From: Pedobacter sp. Leaf194
Lineage (GTDB): Bacteria; Bacteroidota; Bacteroidia; Sphingobacteriales; Sphingobacteriaceae
Assembly: GCF_001423945.1 (NCBI RefSeq)
Contig: NZ_LMPU01000002.1
Location: 1 to 64,000, forward strand
DNA length: 64,000 bases
Direction: 5' to 3'
The notes under the pieces: model-generated
Databases searched by the model: none
What the model was told of the DNA's origin: nothing
The model's input: only the letters and a program-made list of their open reading frames with translations
Part shown: positions 42,873-53,264 of the stretch, in pieces
How the letters are laid out: the number at the start of each line of letters is the position of its first letter
Position numbering within the stretch: position 1 is the stretch's first letter
Program-made: the position numbers and the translations under genes

Positions 42873-45080
42873 ATGAAAACAGAGTTAGTGATTGATTTAG
42901 AGGCAGAGAAACAGGAAATATTAAAACGATATAGGGCACTGCTCCGTGCCAGCAAATCAACCTTGCAAAAAGGAGATAAAAAGGAAATTAGAAAAGCGTT
43001 TGATATGGCCCTTGAAAGCCATAAAGATATGCGCCGAAAATCTGGCGAACCTTACATTTATCATCCAATTGCTGTGGCACAAATTGCAGCCGAAGAAATT
43101 GGCTTGGGTACAACTTCTATTGTATGTGCGCTATTGCATGATGTAGTTGAAGACACAGACATTACGCTTGAAGACATTGAGCGGGAATTTGGGAAGAAGA
43201 CGGCGAAAATTATAGATGGGTTAACTAAAATTTCGGGGGTTTTTGATACAAACAGCTCTCTCCAAGCCGAAAATTTCAGAAAAATGCTGCTGACCCTGGC
43301 CGACGATGTTAGGGTGATTTTAATAAAACTGGCAGACAGGTTGCATAACATGCGTACCATGGATTTCATGCCAAGGCATAAACAACTTAAAATTGCATCA
43401 GAAACCATTTATCTCTATGCACCGCTTGCCCACCGCTTAGGCTTATACGCTATAAAATCAGAGCTTGAAGATCTTTCTATGAAATATCTGGAGCCCGAAA
43501 CTTACAAGTTCATAGCGAAAAAGTTAAACGAGAAAAAAGCAGAACGCAACATGTTCATTAAAAAGTTCGTAGAACCAATTGATGAAATTGTGCACGAGCA
43601 AGGTTTGGTGGCTGATGTTTACGGCAGACCGAAATCTATCCATTCCATTTGGAATAAAATGAAGAAAAAGAACATTCCTTTTGAGGAGGTTTATGATCTA
43701 TTCGCCATTAGAATTATTCTAGACAGCGCTTATGAAAACGAAAAGGCAGATTGCTGGAAAGCATACTCAATTGTAACCGATTTGTATCGCCCCAATCCTG
43801 ACAGGTTACGTGATTGGGTTTCCTCGCCGAAAGGGAACGGATACGAATCGCTTCATACCACAGTGATGGGGCCGCGTGGGCAATGGGTTGAGGTCCAAAT
43901 CAGAACGCAAAGGATGAACGAAATTGCCGAAAAAGGTTTTGCGGCACACTGGAAGTATAAAGAATCGAGTAACGACAACGGTTTGGATCAATGGATTCAG
44001 AAAGTAAGGGAAATGCTGAATAATCCGGAGGCGAATGCGCTCGACTTTTTGGACGATTTTAAGATGAACCTGTTCTCGGATGAGATTTTTATTTTTACGC
44101 CGAAAGGTGCTCTTATCCAATTACCGCTGGGTGCAACGGCTTTGGATTTTGCTTTCGAAATACACACAGATGTTGGCGCAACCTGCATTGGAGCCAAAGT
44201 GAATCATAAGCTGGTTCCGATTTCTTATAAACTGCAAAATGGCGACCAGGTAGAAATTATTACCTCGAGCAAGCAAACACCTAAAGAAGACTGGCTTAAT
44301 GTCGTAGTTACCGCCAAGGCAAAATCAAAAATTAAATCTTCATTAAAAGAGGAAAAAAGAAAAATTGCCGAAGCCGGAAAAGAGATTCTGGAACGAAAGC
44401 TGAAATCATTAAAAATAACATACAACACCGATAATTTACAGAAAATCAGCTACTTTTTCAAGCTGCCTTCTACACAAGAATTGTTTGTTAACGTAGCTTT
44501 AGGAAAGATAGAACTTAAGGATATTAAGGAATACCTCTCGAGCGAAAAAGAAGTAGAAAACCGCGGTCCCGAACGCCCTGAAAACCTTACGGTAGACATG
44601 GTAAAAACCAAAATGAAGGGTTCGGAAAACGATATTTTGCTTATTGGAGAGGACCTGCAGAAAATAGATTATACCTTGGCGGCTTGCTGTAATCCTATTC
44701 CCGGAGATGATGTTTTTGGATTCGTTACCGTTAGCGAAGGCATAAAAATACACAGAACAAACTGCCCTAATGCAGCCCAGCTCATGGCGAATTATGGCTA
44801 CAGAATCGTTAAAGCTAAATGGAACAAACAGCAGGAACTCACATTTTTAACAGGGCTTCGCATTGTTGGAATTGATGATGTTGGACTGATTAATAACATC
44901 ACTAAAGTAATTTCTAATGATTTTAAAGTGAATATGCGCTCCATTACTGTTGATACAAATGAAGGAATTTTTGATGGTTCGATTATGATTTTTGTTAATG
45001 ACACGGAGCACCTCGAAAACCTGATTAAAAATTTACTTGAGGTTAAAGGTGTAACCGGGGTAACCAGGTTTGATGCTTAA
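42873..45080 (+). CDS. rsh: RelA/SpoT-family bifunctional (p)ppGpp synthetase/hydrolase
   Basis: A 735-residue long RSH protein controlling the stringent response. The HD hydrolase domain keeps its metal motif (YIYHPIAVA, ALLHDVVEDT, HD at 89-90), so hydrolysis is likely active. The synthetase has VYGRPKSIHSIW, RDWVSSPKGNGYESLHTTVMG, and AEKGFAAHWKYKE. TGS (IFIFTPKGALIQLPLGATALDFAF region) and C-terminal zinc-finger-like (AACCNPIPGDDVFGFV) and ACT domains follow. Full length. A strong terminator lies 38 bases after the stop, and the Fur and purA genes follow. Confidence 0.95.
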   Translation: MKTELVIDLEAEKQEILKRYRALLRASKSTLQKGDKKEIRKAFDMALESHKDMRRKSGEPYIYHPIAVAQIAAEEIGLGTTSIVCALLHDVVEDTDITLEDIEREFGKKTAKIIDGLTKISGVFDTNSSLQAENFRKMLLTLADDVRVILIKLADRLHNMRTMDFMPRHKQLKIASETIYLYAPLAHRLGLYAIKSELEDLSMKYLEPETYKFIAKKLNEKKAERNMFIKKFVEPIDEIVHEQGLVADVYGRPKSIHSIWNKMKKKNIPFEEVYDLFAIRIILDSAYENEKADCWKAYSIVTDLYRPNPDRLRDWVSSPKGNGYESLHTTVMGPRGQWVEVQIRTQRMNEIAEKGFAAHWKYKESSNDNGLDQWIQKVREMLNNPEANALDFLDDFKMNLFSDEIFIFTPKGALIQLPLGATALDFAFEIHTDVGATCIGAKVNHKLVPISYKLQNGDQVEIITSSKQTPKEDWLNVVVTAKAKSKIKSSLKEEKRKIAEAGKEILERKLKSLKITYNTDNLQKISYFFKLPSTQELFVNVALGKIELKDIKEYLSSEKEVENRGPERPENLTVDMVKTKMKGSENDILLIGEDLQKIDYTLAACCNPIPGDDVFGFVTVSEGIKIHRTNCPNAAQLMANYGYRIVKAKWNKQQELTFLTGLRIVGIDDVGLINNITKVISNDFKVNMRSITVDTNEGIFDGSIMIFVNDTEHLENLIKNLLEVKGVTGVTRFDA

Positions 45081-45117
45081 TAAATTATCGATTATCCGTT
45101 ATTATTAAATAGTTACT

Positions 45118-45159
45118 GGTTATTGTTGAACTTATTCAACAATAACCAATCATTTTTTT
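45118..45159 (+). terminator. Terminator of the rsh gene
   Basis: GGTTATTGTTGAA pairs perfectly (13 base pairs) with TTCAACAATAACC across a CTTA loop, followed by a run of seven T. Confidence 0.87.
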
Positions 45160-45253
45160 ATCAGCCTTGAATTTGCCTACTAACCAACAATTTTGACGGA
45201 TACGCTGAAACCAGTTCTACCCTACTTATTACAACATTTCAACAATCTAACAG

Positions 45254-45283
45254 TTGAACAATCAAACAATTTACATACCTTTG
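45254..45283 (+). promoter_or_regulatory. Promoter of the Fur-family gene
   Basis: TTG (45254-45256), 19 bases, then TACCTTTG (45276-45283), a full match to the Bacteroidota promoter form. It lies 17 bases before the ATG at 45301, which fixes that start over an in-frame upstream one at 45193. Confidence 0.65.
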
Positions 45284-45300
45284 AGAGGAGTTTAAAAACT

Positions 45301-45798
45301 ATGTCTGAACAAAAAACAAATGAGCTGGTTCGCAAGATTTTTGAGGCTTATCTAGAGAACAAAAATCTGCGTAAAACACCGGAACGTTTCGCAATATTAG
45401 AAGAGATTTATTCGCGAAATGACCATTTTGATGTCGAAACCCTCTACATCCACATGAAAAACCAAAAGTACCGCGTTAGCCGTGCTACTGTTTACAATAC
45501 ATTAGAACTTTTAGTTTCCTGTGATTTGGTTACCAAGCATCAGTTTGGAAAGAACATGGCTCAGTTCGAAAAATCTTATGGTTATCGCCAGCACGACCAT
45601 GTAATTTGCATTGAATGTGGTAAAGTGGTAGAGTTTTGCGATCCCCGAATCCATCAGATACAAACCATGGTTGGCGATTTGTTAAAGTTCGATGTAAAAC
45701 ACCATTCATTAAATCTTTATGGTTTCTGTTCTGATTGCAGTATGGCCAGAAAAGTGAGCGAAAATGCCGCTTCTGTGGCAAAAGTTGCAGCAAATTAA
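45301..45798 (+). CDS. Fur family transcriptional regulator
   Basis: A 165-residue metal- or redox-sensing repressor. The winged helix is in residues about 1-85 (RKTPERFAILEEIYSRNDHFDVETLY and RVSRATVYNTLELLVSCDLV). The dimerisation domain has a structural zinc site: CIECGK and CSDC (two CxxC pairs), with ligands HDHVIC and the KHH stretch. Whether it is Fur, PerR or Zur type cannot be decided here. It lies between rsh and purA, with its own promoter. Confidence 0.92.
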   Translation: MSEQKTNELVRKIFEAYLENKNLRKTPERFAILEEIYSRNDHFDVETLYIHMKNQKYRVSRATVYNTLELLVSCDLVTKHQFGKNMAQFEKSYGYRQHDHVICIECGKVVEFCDPRIHQIQTMVGDLLKFDVKHHSLNLYGFCSDCSMARKVSENAASVAKVAAN

Positions 45799-45835
45799 AT
45801 CAATTAAAAAAAAATAAAACCAGCTTAATTTTTAA

Positions 45836-47119
<1,284 letters not shown>

Positions 47120-47176
47120 GAACACACAATTGGCGCCATAATGTGGCCCATTCAAATATTTTGAAAACAGAAATGA

Positions 47177-47210
47177 CAAAGCAATCCATATGGGTTGCTT
47201 TGTTTGTTTG
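47177..47210 (+). terminator. Terminator of purA
   Basis: CAAAGCAA (47177-47184) pairs perfectly with TTGCTTTG (47195-47202), with an inner CC-GG stem and a short ATAT loop, followed by TTTGTTTG. The T-tract overlaps the -33 box of the pabB promoter. Confidence 0.75.
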
Positions 47211-47233
47211 AGGTTTAGAATAATTTACCTTTG
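47203..47233 (+). promoter_or_regulatory. Promoter of pabB
   Basis: TTTG (47203-47206), 19 bases, then TACCTTTG (47226-47233): full consensus. The only seven bases to the TTG start codon (47241) imply an almost leaderless transcript. Confidence 0.55.
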
Positions 47234-47240
47234 TACCCAC

Positions 47241-48512
47241 TTGAAAAAACAATTAATAACTGCCAATTTTAAACAAAAGGCATTGCATTGGGCAAATCAA
47301 TTCGATGTATGCTGCTTTTTGGATTCTAACAACTACAAAGATGATTATTCTGAGTACGAGTTTGTTTTAGCTGCTGGATGTAAGGCCGAGCTAAAATCGG
47401 CGGAAGGGAATGGTTTTGAGCTGCTGAAACAGTTTTATGAAACGCACAAACAATGGCTTTTTGGATTTTTCGGCTACGATTTAAAAAATGAGCTTGAAGA
47501 TTTGAAATCAGAAAATGCAGATAGGCTCACATTTCCTGAACTTTACTTTTTCGTGCCTCAATATTTAATTGTAAGTAGAAATAACCAACTTGAAGTTATT
47601 CTTGGCGATGAGGCTGTGCTGGGGCAAATTGAAAATATCAAGCTTTTTCAAGTTGAGGATATGCCTGAATTATCCATACAAAAGCGGATTTCTAAAAACG
47701 AGTACATTACGAAAGTAAATGCCTTGAAAAAACATATTCTGCAAGGTGACATTTACGAGGTCAATTTTTGTCAGGAGTTTTTCTCAGAAAATGCTAAAAT
47801 CAATCCGGTTGAAACCTTCACCCTTTTAAATAAAATTTCGCCAACGCCGTTTTCAGGTTATTTCAAACTTTACGAACGCTATATTTTATCGGCAACGCCA
47901 GAGCGGTTTCTTTCGAAAAGAGGATCCAGACTTATTTCTCAACCCATAAAAGGAACAGCGAGAAGAAGTACTGATTTTGCCGAAGACCAACAAATAAAAG
48001 AACGGCTTAAGCACGACGCAAAGGAACAGGCGGAAAATGTAATGATTGTTGATCTCGTCCGTCACGACCTGACAAAGTCGGCTGTAAAAGGCAGCGTAAA
48101 AGTAGATGAACTGTTTGGAATCTACACTTTTCCCCAGGTTCATCAAATGATATCTACAATAAGCTGTGAACTCGACCCAAAAGTCCATTTTATTGATGCG
48201 ATAAAAAATGCTTTTCCAATGGGCTCAATGACTGGAGCGCCCAAAGTGATGGCGATGAAGCTTATTGAGCAATATGAAGAAACAAGAAGAGGTGTTTATT
48301 CAGGATCATTTGGCTGTATTAATCCCGATGGGGCATTTGATTTTAATGTAATCATAAGAAGCATTCTCTATAATGAACAAAAAATGTACTTGTCGTTTCA
48401 GGTTGGAGGCGCAATTACCTACGAATCGGATGCGGAAAAAGAATATGACGAATGCTTACTGAAAGCAAGCGCAATATTAAAAGTTTTGGGCAACGATACT
48501 AATAACTTCTAA
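47241..48512 (+). CDS. pabB: Aminodeoxychorismate synthase component I
   Basis: A 423-residue chorismate-utilising enzyme. The chorismate-binding core has QGDIYEVNFCQEF, SATPERFLSKRG, the PIKGTARR lysine motif that marks PabB rather than TrpE, NVMIVDLVRHDL, and GSMTGAPKVMAMKLIEQ. The first 150 residues are less conserved. It makes 4-amino-4-deoxychorismate for folate; a PabC-like gene is at 33680. I start at TTG 47241: the only upstream ATG (47190) lies inside a terminator hairpin and before the promoter. No ATG follows for over 200 residues. Confidence 0.9.
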   Translation: MKKQLITANFKQKALHWANQFDVCCFLDSNNYKDDYSEYEFVLAAGCKAELKSAEGNGFELLKQFYETHKQWLFGFFGYDLKNELEDLKSENADRLTFPELYFFVPQYLIVSRNNQLEVILGDEAVLGQIENIKLFQVEDMPELSIQKRISKNEYITKVNALKKHILQGDIYEVNFCQEFFSENAKINPVETFTLLNKISPTPFSGYFKLYERYILSATPERFLSKRGSRLISQPIKGTARRSTDFAEDQQIKERLKHDAKEQAENVMIVDLVRHDLTKSAVKGSVKVDELFGIYTFPQVHQMISTISCELDPKVHFIDAIKNAFPMGSMTGAPKVMAMKLIEQYEETRRGVYSGSFGCINPDGAFDFNVIIRSILYNEQKMYLSFQVGGAITYESDAEKEYDECLLKASAILKVLGNDTNNF

Positions 48513-48549
48513 AAATTCAATATTGAGGGTTGGCTTTTTAATAAATAAA

Positions 48550-48590
48550 AAAGCGGAAAATCGGTTTTCACCAACTTTCCGCTTTCCTTT
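48550..48590. terminator. Bidirectional terminator between pabB and the M48 protease
   Basis: AAAGCGGAAA (48550-48559) pairs with TTTCCGCTTT (48576-48585), flanked by A-rich sequence on the left and T-rich on the right. It serves two convergent genes. Confidence 0.75.
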
Positions 48591-48604
48591 ATCAGCATTC
48601 AATA

Positions 48605-49411
48605 TTATTTTTTGTAATACTGTTGTGCTTCAGGTAAATATTTTTGAATCTGTGCAATTCGTGTTGCATCGCTTGGGTGCGTGCTTAAAAACTCTGGTGG
48701 TTTTTGTCCGCTCTGCGATGCAGATGCCATTCTATTCCAAAATGTGGTTGCACTTTGAGGATTATATCCGGCCATTGCCATAAATATTAAACCCAATCTA
48801 TCGGCTTCTAACTCCTGGTTGCGGCTAAATTTCAACATCGCAACTTGTCCGCCAATACCGTAACCTGCATTAAATATAGATTGCGCCTGCGGATTTTTTG
48901 ATAATGCAGCACCTGCGGCGGCACCTAAACCCTGTGCAGCTAGCTCCTGAGACATACGCTCTGCCGAGTGGCCTGCAATGGCATGGGCAATCTCATGCCC
49001 CATTACGGTCGCCAAACCTGCATCATCTTGTGTAATTGGCAAAATTCCGGTATAAACTACAATTTTACCTCCCGGCATACACCATGCATTTTTCTCATTA
49101 TTTTGTACAACATTCACTTCCCACTTATAATCCTTAATCAAATTGCCGTAATTGTTGTTGTTCATGTAACTTTGAACGGCAGTTATCAGCCTGCTTCCAA
49201 TTGTTTTTACTCTTAAGGTTTGAGCATTCGATGCTGGCAAAACAGTGGATTTGTTCTCATTTAAAAATTCGCCATAGGCTTGGAACGCCATAGGAAGAAC
49301 CTGGTCATTGCTAACCAAATCTAAACGGCTTCTGCCAGTTAAAGGCACCGTAGAACAAGAATTGAACAAGAGTGTAGCGGCAGCAAAGGCCGTTAAAAAT
49401 ATTTTTTTCAT
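48605..49411 (-). CDS. M48 family metalloprotease lipoprotein
   Basis: A 268-residue zinc protease with a lipoprotein signal (lipobox LFNSC, Cys about 19) and the zinc site HEIAHAIAGH at about 144-153; the third ligand Glu lies in NQELEADRLG. It resembles the LoiP/YcaL-type periplasmic M48 proteases anchored to a membrane, which degrade misfolded outer-membrane proteins. Length matches. It is separated by 93 bases from plsY on the same strand. ATG start. Confidence 0.92.
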   Translation of the reverse strand: MKKIFLTAFAAATLLFNSCSTVPLTGRSRLDLVSNDQVLPMAFQAYGEFLNENKSTVLPASNAQTLRVKTIGSRLITAVQSYMNNNNYGNLIKDYKWEVNVVQNNEKNAWCMPGGKIVVYTGILPITQDDAGLATVMGHEIAHAIAGHSAERMSQELAAQGLGAAAGAALSKNPQAQSIFNAGYGIGGQVAMLKFSRNQELEADRLGLIFMAMAGYNPQSATTFWNRMASASQSGQKPPEFLSTHPSDATRIAQIQKYLPEAQQYYKK

Positions 49412-49504
49412 AAGTTAATGATAAGTGACTATGAACAGAATCATAAGCGTTACCCATATAACAGGCAAGCTTAAATTATGTTTCATAATTGTGTTTTGTA
49501 AGTT

Positions 49505-50152
49505 TTAGTTAGCCTTTTTCTTAAACAAATACACTTTAGACTCTTTGCCTTTCAGCAATCTTTCGAGATTTTTTTGATGGGTTACTAGAATCAGAATACA
49601 CACAACCATTCCGTACAAAACTTCCGATTTTATAGATACCTGAAACAGGAAGACTACGCTTAAAGGAAAAGTGAAACCGGCACAAATCGAACTTAGAGAA
49701 ACATATTTTGTTGCAAGCAATACCACCACGAAAACCAGAACACAAAGCATAGATGCTTCGAAGTTCACTGCTAAAATCATTCCAAAAAGTGTTGCCACGC
49801 CTTTACCACCTCTAAAACCAGCAAATACAGGAAATAAATGCCCCATAACAGCCGTTACACCGAGCGCCAACTGGTAATTTACAAATACAACAGAATTTTG
49901 GGGACCCGTTACGGACATGCCAATTAGATAGGCGAGATTGGTTGCGGTGTAACCTTTGGCAATATCAATTATCATTACAGCGATACCCGCTTTTTTACCC
50001 AATACCCTGAAAGTATTGGTAGCACCTGCATTGCCACTTCCATATTCCCTTACATCAACACCATAAAAAGCCTGCCCCAGCCAAACCGCAGTTGGAATAG
50101 ACCCAAACAGGTAAGCAACTAATAGAGCTGTGAGAGAATAAACCGTAACCAT
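49505..50152 (-). CDS. plsY: Glycerol-3-phosphate acyltransferase PlsY
   Basis: A 215-residue inner-membrane enzyme that transfers an acyl group from acyl-phosphate to glycerol-3-phosphate, the first step of phospholipid synthesis. Family motifs are FGSIPTAVWLGQ, the catalytic SGNAGATNTFRVLG, and FPVFAGFRGGKGVATLFG. Five to six membrane segments. Normal length. It is followed by the M48 gene and preceded by nadC, all on the minus strand. Confidence 0.94.
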   Translation of the reverse strand: MVTVYSLTALLVAYLFGSIPTAVWLGQAFYGVDVREYGSGNAGATNTFRVLGKKAGIAVMIIDIAKGYTATNLAYLIGMSVTGPQNSVVFVNYQLALGVTAVMGHLFPVFAGFRGGKGVATLFGMILAVNFEASMLCVLVFVVVLLATKYVSLSSICAGFTFPLSVVFLFQVSIKSEVLYGMVVCILILVTHQKNLERLLKGKESKVYLFKKKAN

Positions 50153-50203
50153 AGCCTACAATGATACAAAAAATAAGCTTTTCTTTTTATATGAATTCAC
50201 AGA

Positions 50204-51067
50204 TTAGTATGCTTTTAAACTCATATCGAGGCTTTTTACCGAATGCGTAAGTGCGCCCATCGAGATGTAATCAACACCGCAGTCTGCATAATCGACTACG
50301 TTTTCTTCAGTAATTCCGCCAGAAGCTTCGGTAATGAAACGCCCATTTATAAGGGCAACTGCCGCTCTCAAATCGTCGAAATTAAAGTTATCAAGCATAA
50401 TGCGGTCTGCGCCACCCGCTGCAATTACCTGATTAAGTTCTGATAGATTTCTAACTTCGATTTCAATCTGTAATGATTTGTTTTTTTCCTGAAGGTATTT
50501 CCTTGCCGCAGCAAGTGCATTTTGTATCCCGCCAGCATAATCTACATGATTGTCTTTGATCAGAATCATATCATACAAGCCAATCCGGTGGTTTACTCCC
50601 CCACCAATTCTTACTGCCCATTTTTCGAGGTAGCGTAAACCGGGTGTGGTTTTGCGTGTATCTAAAAGTTTGGTTTTTGTATCGCTAAGCAACTGCACAA
50701 TTTTACTGGTTTTCGTGGCTATACCACTCATTCGCTGCATGCAGTTTAACACCAATCGCTCGGCAATTAATATAGAATGTGTGCTTCCTGAAACAGTTAA
50801 GGCAATATCCCCCACTTTAACATGAGCACCATCGTTTATGAAAACCGCAACTTCAAGCGATGGGTTGACCTGTGCAAAAATTTGCAGGGCAAGTTCTACG
50901 CCAGCTAAAATGCCGTCTTCTTTAATCAATAACTTAGCTTTGCCTTGTGTACCTTCGGGAATGGTTGAAAGTGACGTGTGATCGCCATCTCCGACATCTT
51001 CGGCGAGTGCATTTTTTATAAATTGAGCTATAAGTTCCCTATCCAAAATTCGATAATTAAGCCCCAA
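50204..51067 (-). CDS. nadC: Nicotinate-nucleotide pyrophosphorylase (carboxylating)
   Basis: A 287-residue enzyme that makes nicotinate mononucleotide from quinolinate and PRPP in NAD synthesis. Motifs: LAEDVGDGDHTS, the quinolinate/PRPP-site block TRKTTPGLRYLEKWAVRIGG, HRIGLYDMILIKDNH, EIEVRNLSE, and IMLDNF. Translation starts at TTG (51067): the conserved region begins within 25 residues and no ATG precedes it. It is 62 bases after the DUF4783 gene and 51 before plsY, so the run may be an operon. Confidence 0.93.
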   Translation of the reverse strand: MGLNYRILDRELIAQFIKNALAEDVGDGDHTSLSTIPEGTQGKAKLLIKEDGILAGVELALQIFAQVNPSLEVAVFINDGAHVKVGDIALTVSGSTHSILIAERLVLNCMQRMSGIATKTSKIVQLLSDTKTKLLDTRKTTPGLRYLEKWAVRIGGGVNHRIGLYDMILIKDNHVDYAGGIQNALAAARKYLQEKNKSLQIEIEVRNLSELNQVIAAGGADRIMLDNFNFDDLRAAVALINGRFITEASGGITEENVVDYADCGVDYISMGALTHSVKSLDMSLKAY

Positions 51068-51129
51068 AAGTAAGAATTATTTAGCAGAAGCCAATTTTAG
51101 TAAGAATGGAAATGAATAATTGCGCAAAG

Positions 51130-51528
51130 CTATTCTTTAGAAGGCTCTATCCGCAATTCGGTAATTAAAAAAGCTGTGTTAAACTTTTTCATCGTAATGG
51201 AAACCCGGTAAGTTTCTTTTGATGTGCTCACTAAAATAACACCAAACCTATAGTTTTGACTGTTATTAATCCTATGGAAAATGCTTGTTTTTACAGGATT
51301 ATGTTTACTAAAAAAATCTTTCAGAATTTGTTCACCCTGTGCTTTAGAATATACATCTTCTTCATCGATAATAATCAGTTCGATGGTTGGTGCAAAGTTT
51401 TTAGCAATTTCTTTAGAATTTCCGGCTTTGAAATAAGAAGATAAATCATCAATAATATCAGCCTGGAAGGCAATAGAACGATATATTGGTGTTAGCGCTA
51501 TGAAAAATAAAAATAAGCTCCGGATCAT
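51130..51528 (-). CDS. DUF4783 secreted protein
   Basis: A 132-residue protein with an N-terminal hydrophobic signal (about 1-18) and a single small domain of the DUF4783 type, an NTF2-like fold by appearance: DIIDDLSSYFKAGNSKEIAKNF at the start, EQILKDFFSKHNP, FGVILVSTSKETYRVSITM, and a final FLITELRIE strand. Found in Bacteroidota next to nadC in my memory of related genomes. Function unknown. Confidence 0.82.
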   Translation of the reverse strand: MIRSLFLFFIALTPIYRSIAFQADIIDDLSSYFKAGNSKEIAKNFAPTIELIIIDEEDVYSKAQGEQILKDFFSKHNPVKTSIFHRINNSQNYRFGVILVSTSKETYRVSITMKKFNTAFLITELRIEPSKE

Positions 51529-51595
51529 TTCTGTATTTTATAATGACCCTATAGCTAAAATTATGCCATTAGCTTATCAAAAAAGGATTTCTTAA

Positions 51596-51625
51596 TTTGT
51601 TTAAGCTTCAATAAAGCTATATTTG
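51596..51625 (+). promoter_or_regulatory. Promoter of gpmI
   Basis: TTTG (51596-51599), 18 bases, then TATATTTG (51618-51625). It lies about 120 bases before the gpmI ATG (51744), giving a long leader. Confidence 0.5.
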
Positions 51626-51743
51626 CGCTCGTAAAGAAATATTAAAACATAGCCCTTATCAAAATGTTTTAAAATTATTTAATTAGTTAAAGAAGAACAC
51701 AACGAAGATTACAACAAATCCTTTCAGATTAAATACAATTCGA

Positions 51744-53264
51744 ATGAAAAACAAAAAACTTGCGCTTATAATTCTTGATGGTTGGGGTTATGGAAAACAC
51801 GATAATTCTGACGCGGCTTTTGCGGCAAATACACCTTTTTTCGACTCTTTAATTGAAAAATACCCAAACTCGAAATTAGAAGCGTCGGGCGAAGCGGTTG
51901 GCTTACCTGCCGGGCAAATGGGAAACTCTGAGGTTGGCCACATGAATTTAGGTGCGGGCCGCGTAGTTTACCAGGAGTTAGGAAGAATAAATAAAGCGAT
52001 TCAAGATAGAGAACTGCATAATAATCCGGTTTTAGTGGCGGCTTTCGAGTACGCAAAAACTAATAATAAGGCCGTACATTTAATTGGCCTCGTGTCAAAC
52101 GGTGGTGTACACGCACATATCGAACACCTGAAGGCTTTATGTGATGCTGCTAATGAATCGAACGTTCAAAATACATTTATACATGCTTTTCTCGATGGAC
52201 GCGATACCGATCCAAATTCTGGTTTAGGTTTTATTACAAACCTTGAAAACCACATTCAAAACAGCAATGCTAAGTTAGCAACAATGGTTGGCCGTTATTA
52301 TGCGATGGATAGAGATAACCGTTGGGAACGCGTTAAACAAGCCTACGATGTGATGGTTAACGGCATTGGAGAAAAAACCAACGATGCTTTGGCTGCAATA
52401 CAAAAATCGTATGAAAATGGTGTTACCGACGAATTTCTCAAACCGATTGTGCTTACAAACCCAGATGGAGAACCAACGGCCACCATTAAAGCCGATGACG
52501 TTGTTATTTGTTTCAACTTCCGTACGGATAGAGGCCGCGAAATTACAACGGCACTAACACAAAAAGATTTTCCTGAACAACAAATGCATAAATTGCCATT
52601 GTATTATGTTACAATGACCACTTATGATGAGAGCTTCGAAAAGGTAAATGTAATTTTCACTAAGGATGATTTATCGCAAACCATAGGCGAAGTTTTGGGC
52701 AGAAACGGTAAGAATCAAATTCGAATAGCTGAAACAGAGAAATATCCTCATGTTACTTTCTTTTTCTCGGGAGGAAGGGAAACTGAGTTTGAAAATGAAA
52801 AGCGCATTTTAGTTCCTTCTCCGAAAGTGGCAACATATGATTTACAACCTGAGATGAGCGCCGCAGGAATTACAGATGCAATTACCAAAGAAATGGAAAC
52901 GGGTTGGGCCGATTTTATTTGCCTAAACTTTGCCAACCCGGATATGGTAGGCCATACAGGTGTATTTTCTGCCGTAATTAAAGCGGTTGAAACAGCCGAT
53001 AAATGTGCCGAAATTGTTGTTAAAAAAGGTTTAGAGAACGGTTACTCTTTCATTTTACTGGCAGACCATGGTAACTCAGAATTTATGGTTAACGGCGATG
53101 GCTCTCCGAACACCGCACACACTACCAACCTGGTGCCTTGTATTTTGATTGATGATGACTATAAAACTATTGCCGATGGAAAACTTGGCGATATTGCACC
53201 TACAGTTTTAAAAATTCTTGGTGTAGCAATTCCTGAAGAAATGACGGGCAATGTTTTGGTATAA
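51744..53264 (+). CDS. gpmI: 2,3-bisphosphoglycerate-independent phosphoglycerate mutase
   Basis: A 506-residue manganese-dependent alkaline-phosphatase-superfamily enzyme converting 3- to 2-phosphoglycerate in glycolysis and gluconeogenesis. The N-terminal LIILDGWGYG (metal Asp), the catalytic Ser in GNSEVGHMNLGAGR, HAFLDGRDTDP, GRYYAMDRDNRWERV, NFRTDRGRE, NFANPDMVGHTG and ADHGNSE blocks are all present. Full length. A lipoprotein gene overlaps its stop (TAATG). Confidence 0.96.
   Translation: MKNKKLALIILDGWGYGKHDNSDAAFAANTPFFDSLIEKYPNSKLEASGEAVGLPAGQMGNSEVGHMNLGAGRVVYQELGRINKAIQDRELHNNPVLVAAFEYAKTNNKAVHLIGLVSNGGVHAHIEHLKALCDAANESNVQNTFIHAFLDGRDTDPNSGLGFITNLENHIQNSNAKLATMVGRYYAMDRDNRWERVKQAYDVMVNGIGEKTNDALAAIQKSYENGVTDEFLKPIVLTNPDGEPTATIKADDVVICFNFRTDRGREITTALTQKDFPEQQMHKLPLYYVTMTTYDESFEKVNVIFTKDDLSQTIGEVLGRNGKNQIRIAETEKYPHVTFFFSGGRETEFENEKRILVPSPKVATYDLQPEMSAAGITDAITKEMETGWADFICLNFANPDMVGHTGVFSAVIKAVETADKCAEIVVKKGLENGYSFILLADHGNSEFMVNGDGSPNTAHTTNLVPCILIDDDYKTIADGKLGDIAPTVLKILGVAIPEEMTGNVLV

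Noticed and set aside
45193..45300. Upstream in-frame extension of the Fur-family gene
   Set aside because: A full-consensus promoter lies at 45254-45283, inside the extension, and the extra residues do not resemble Fur proteins.
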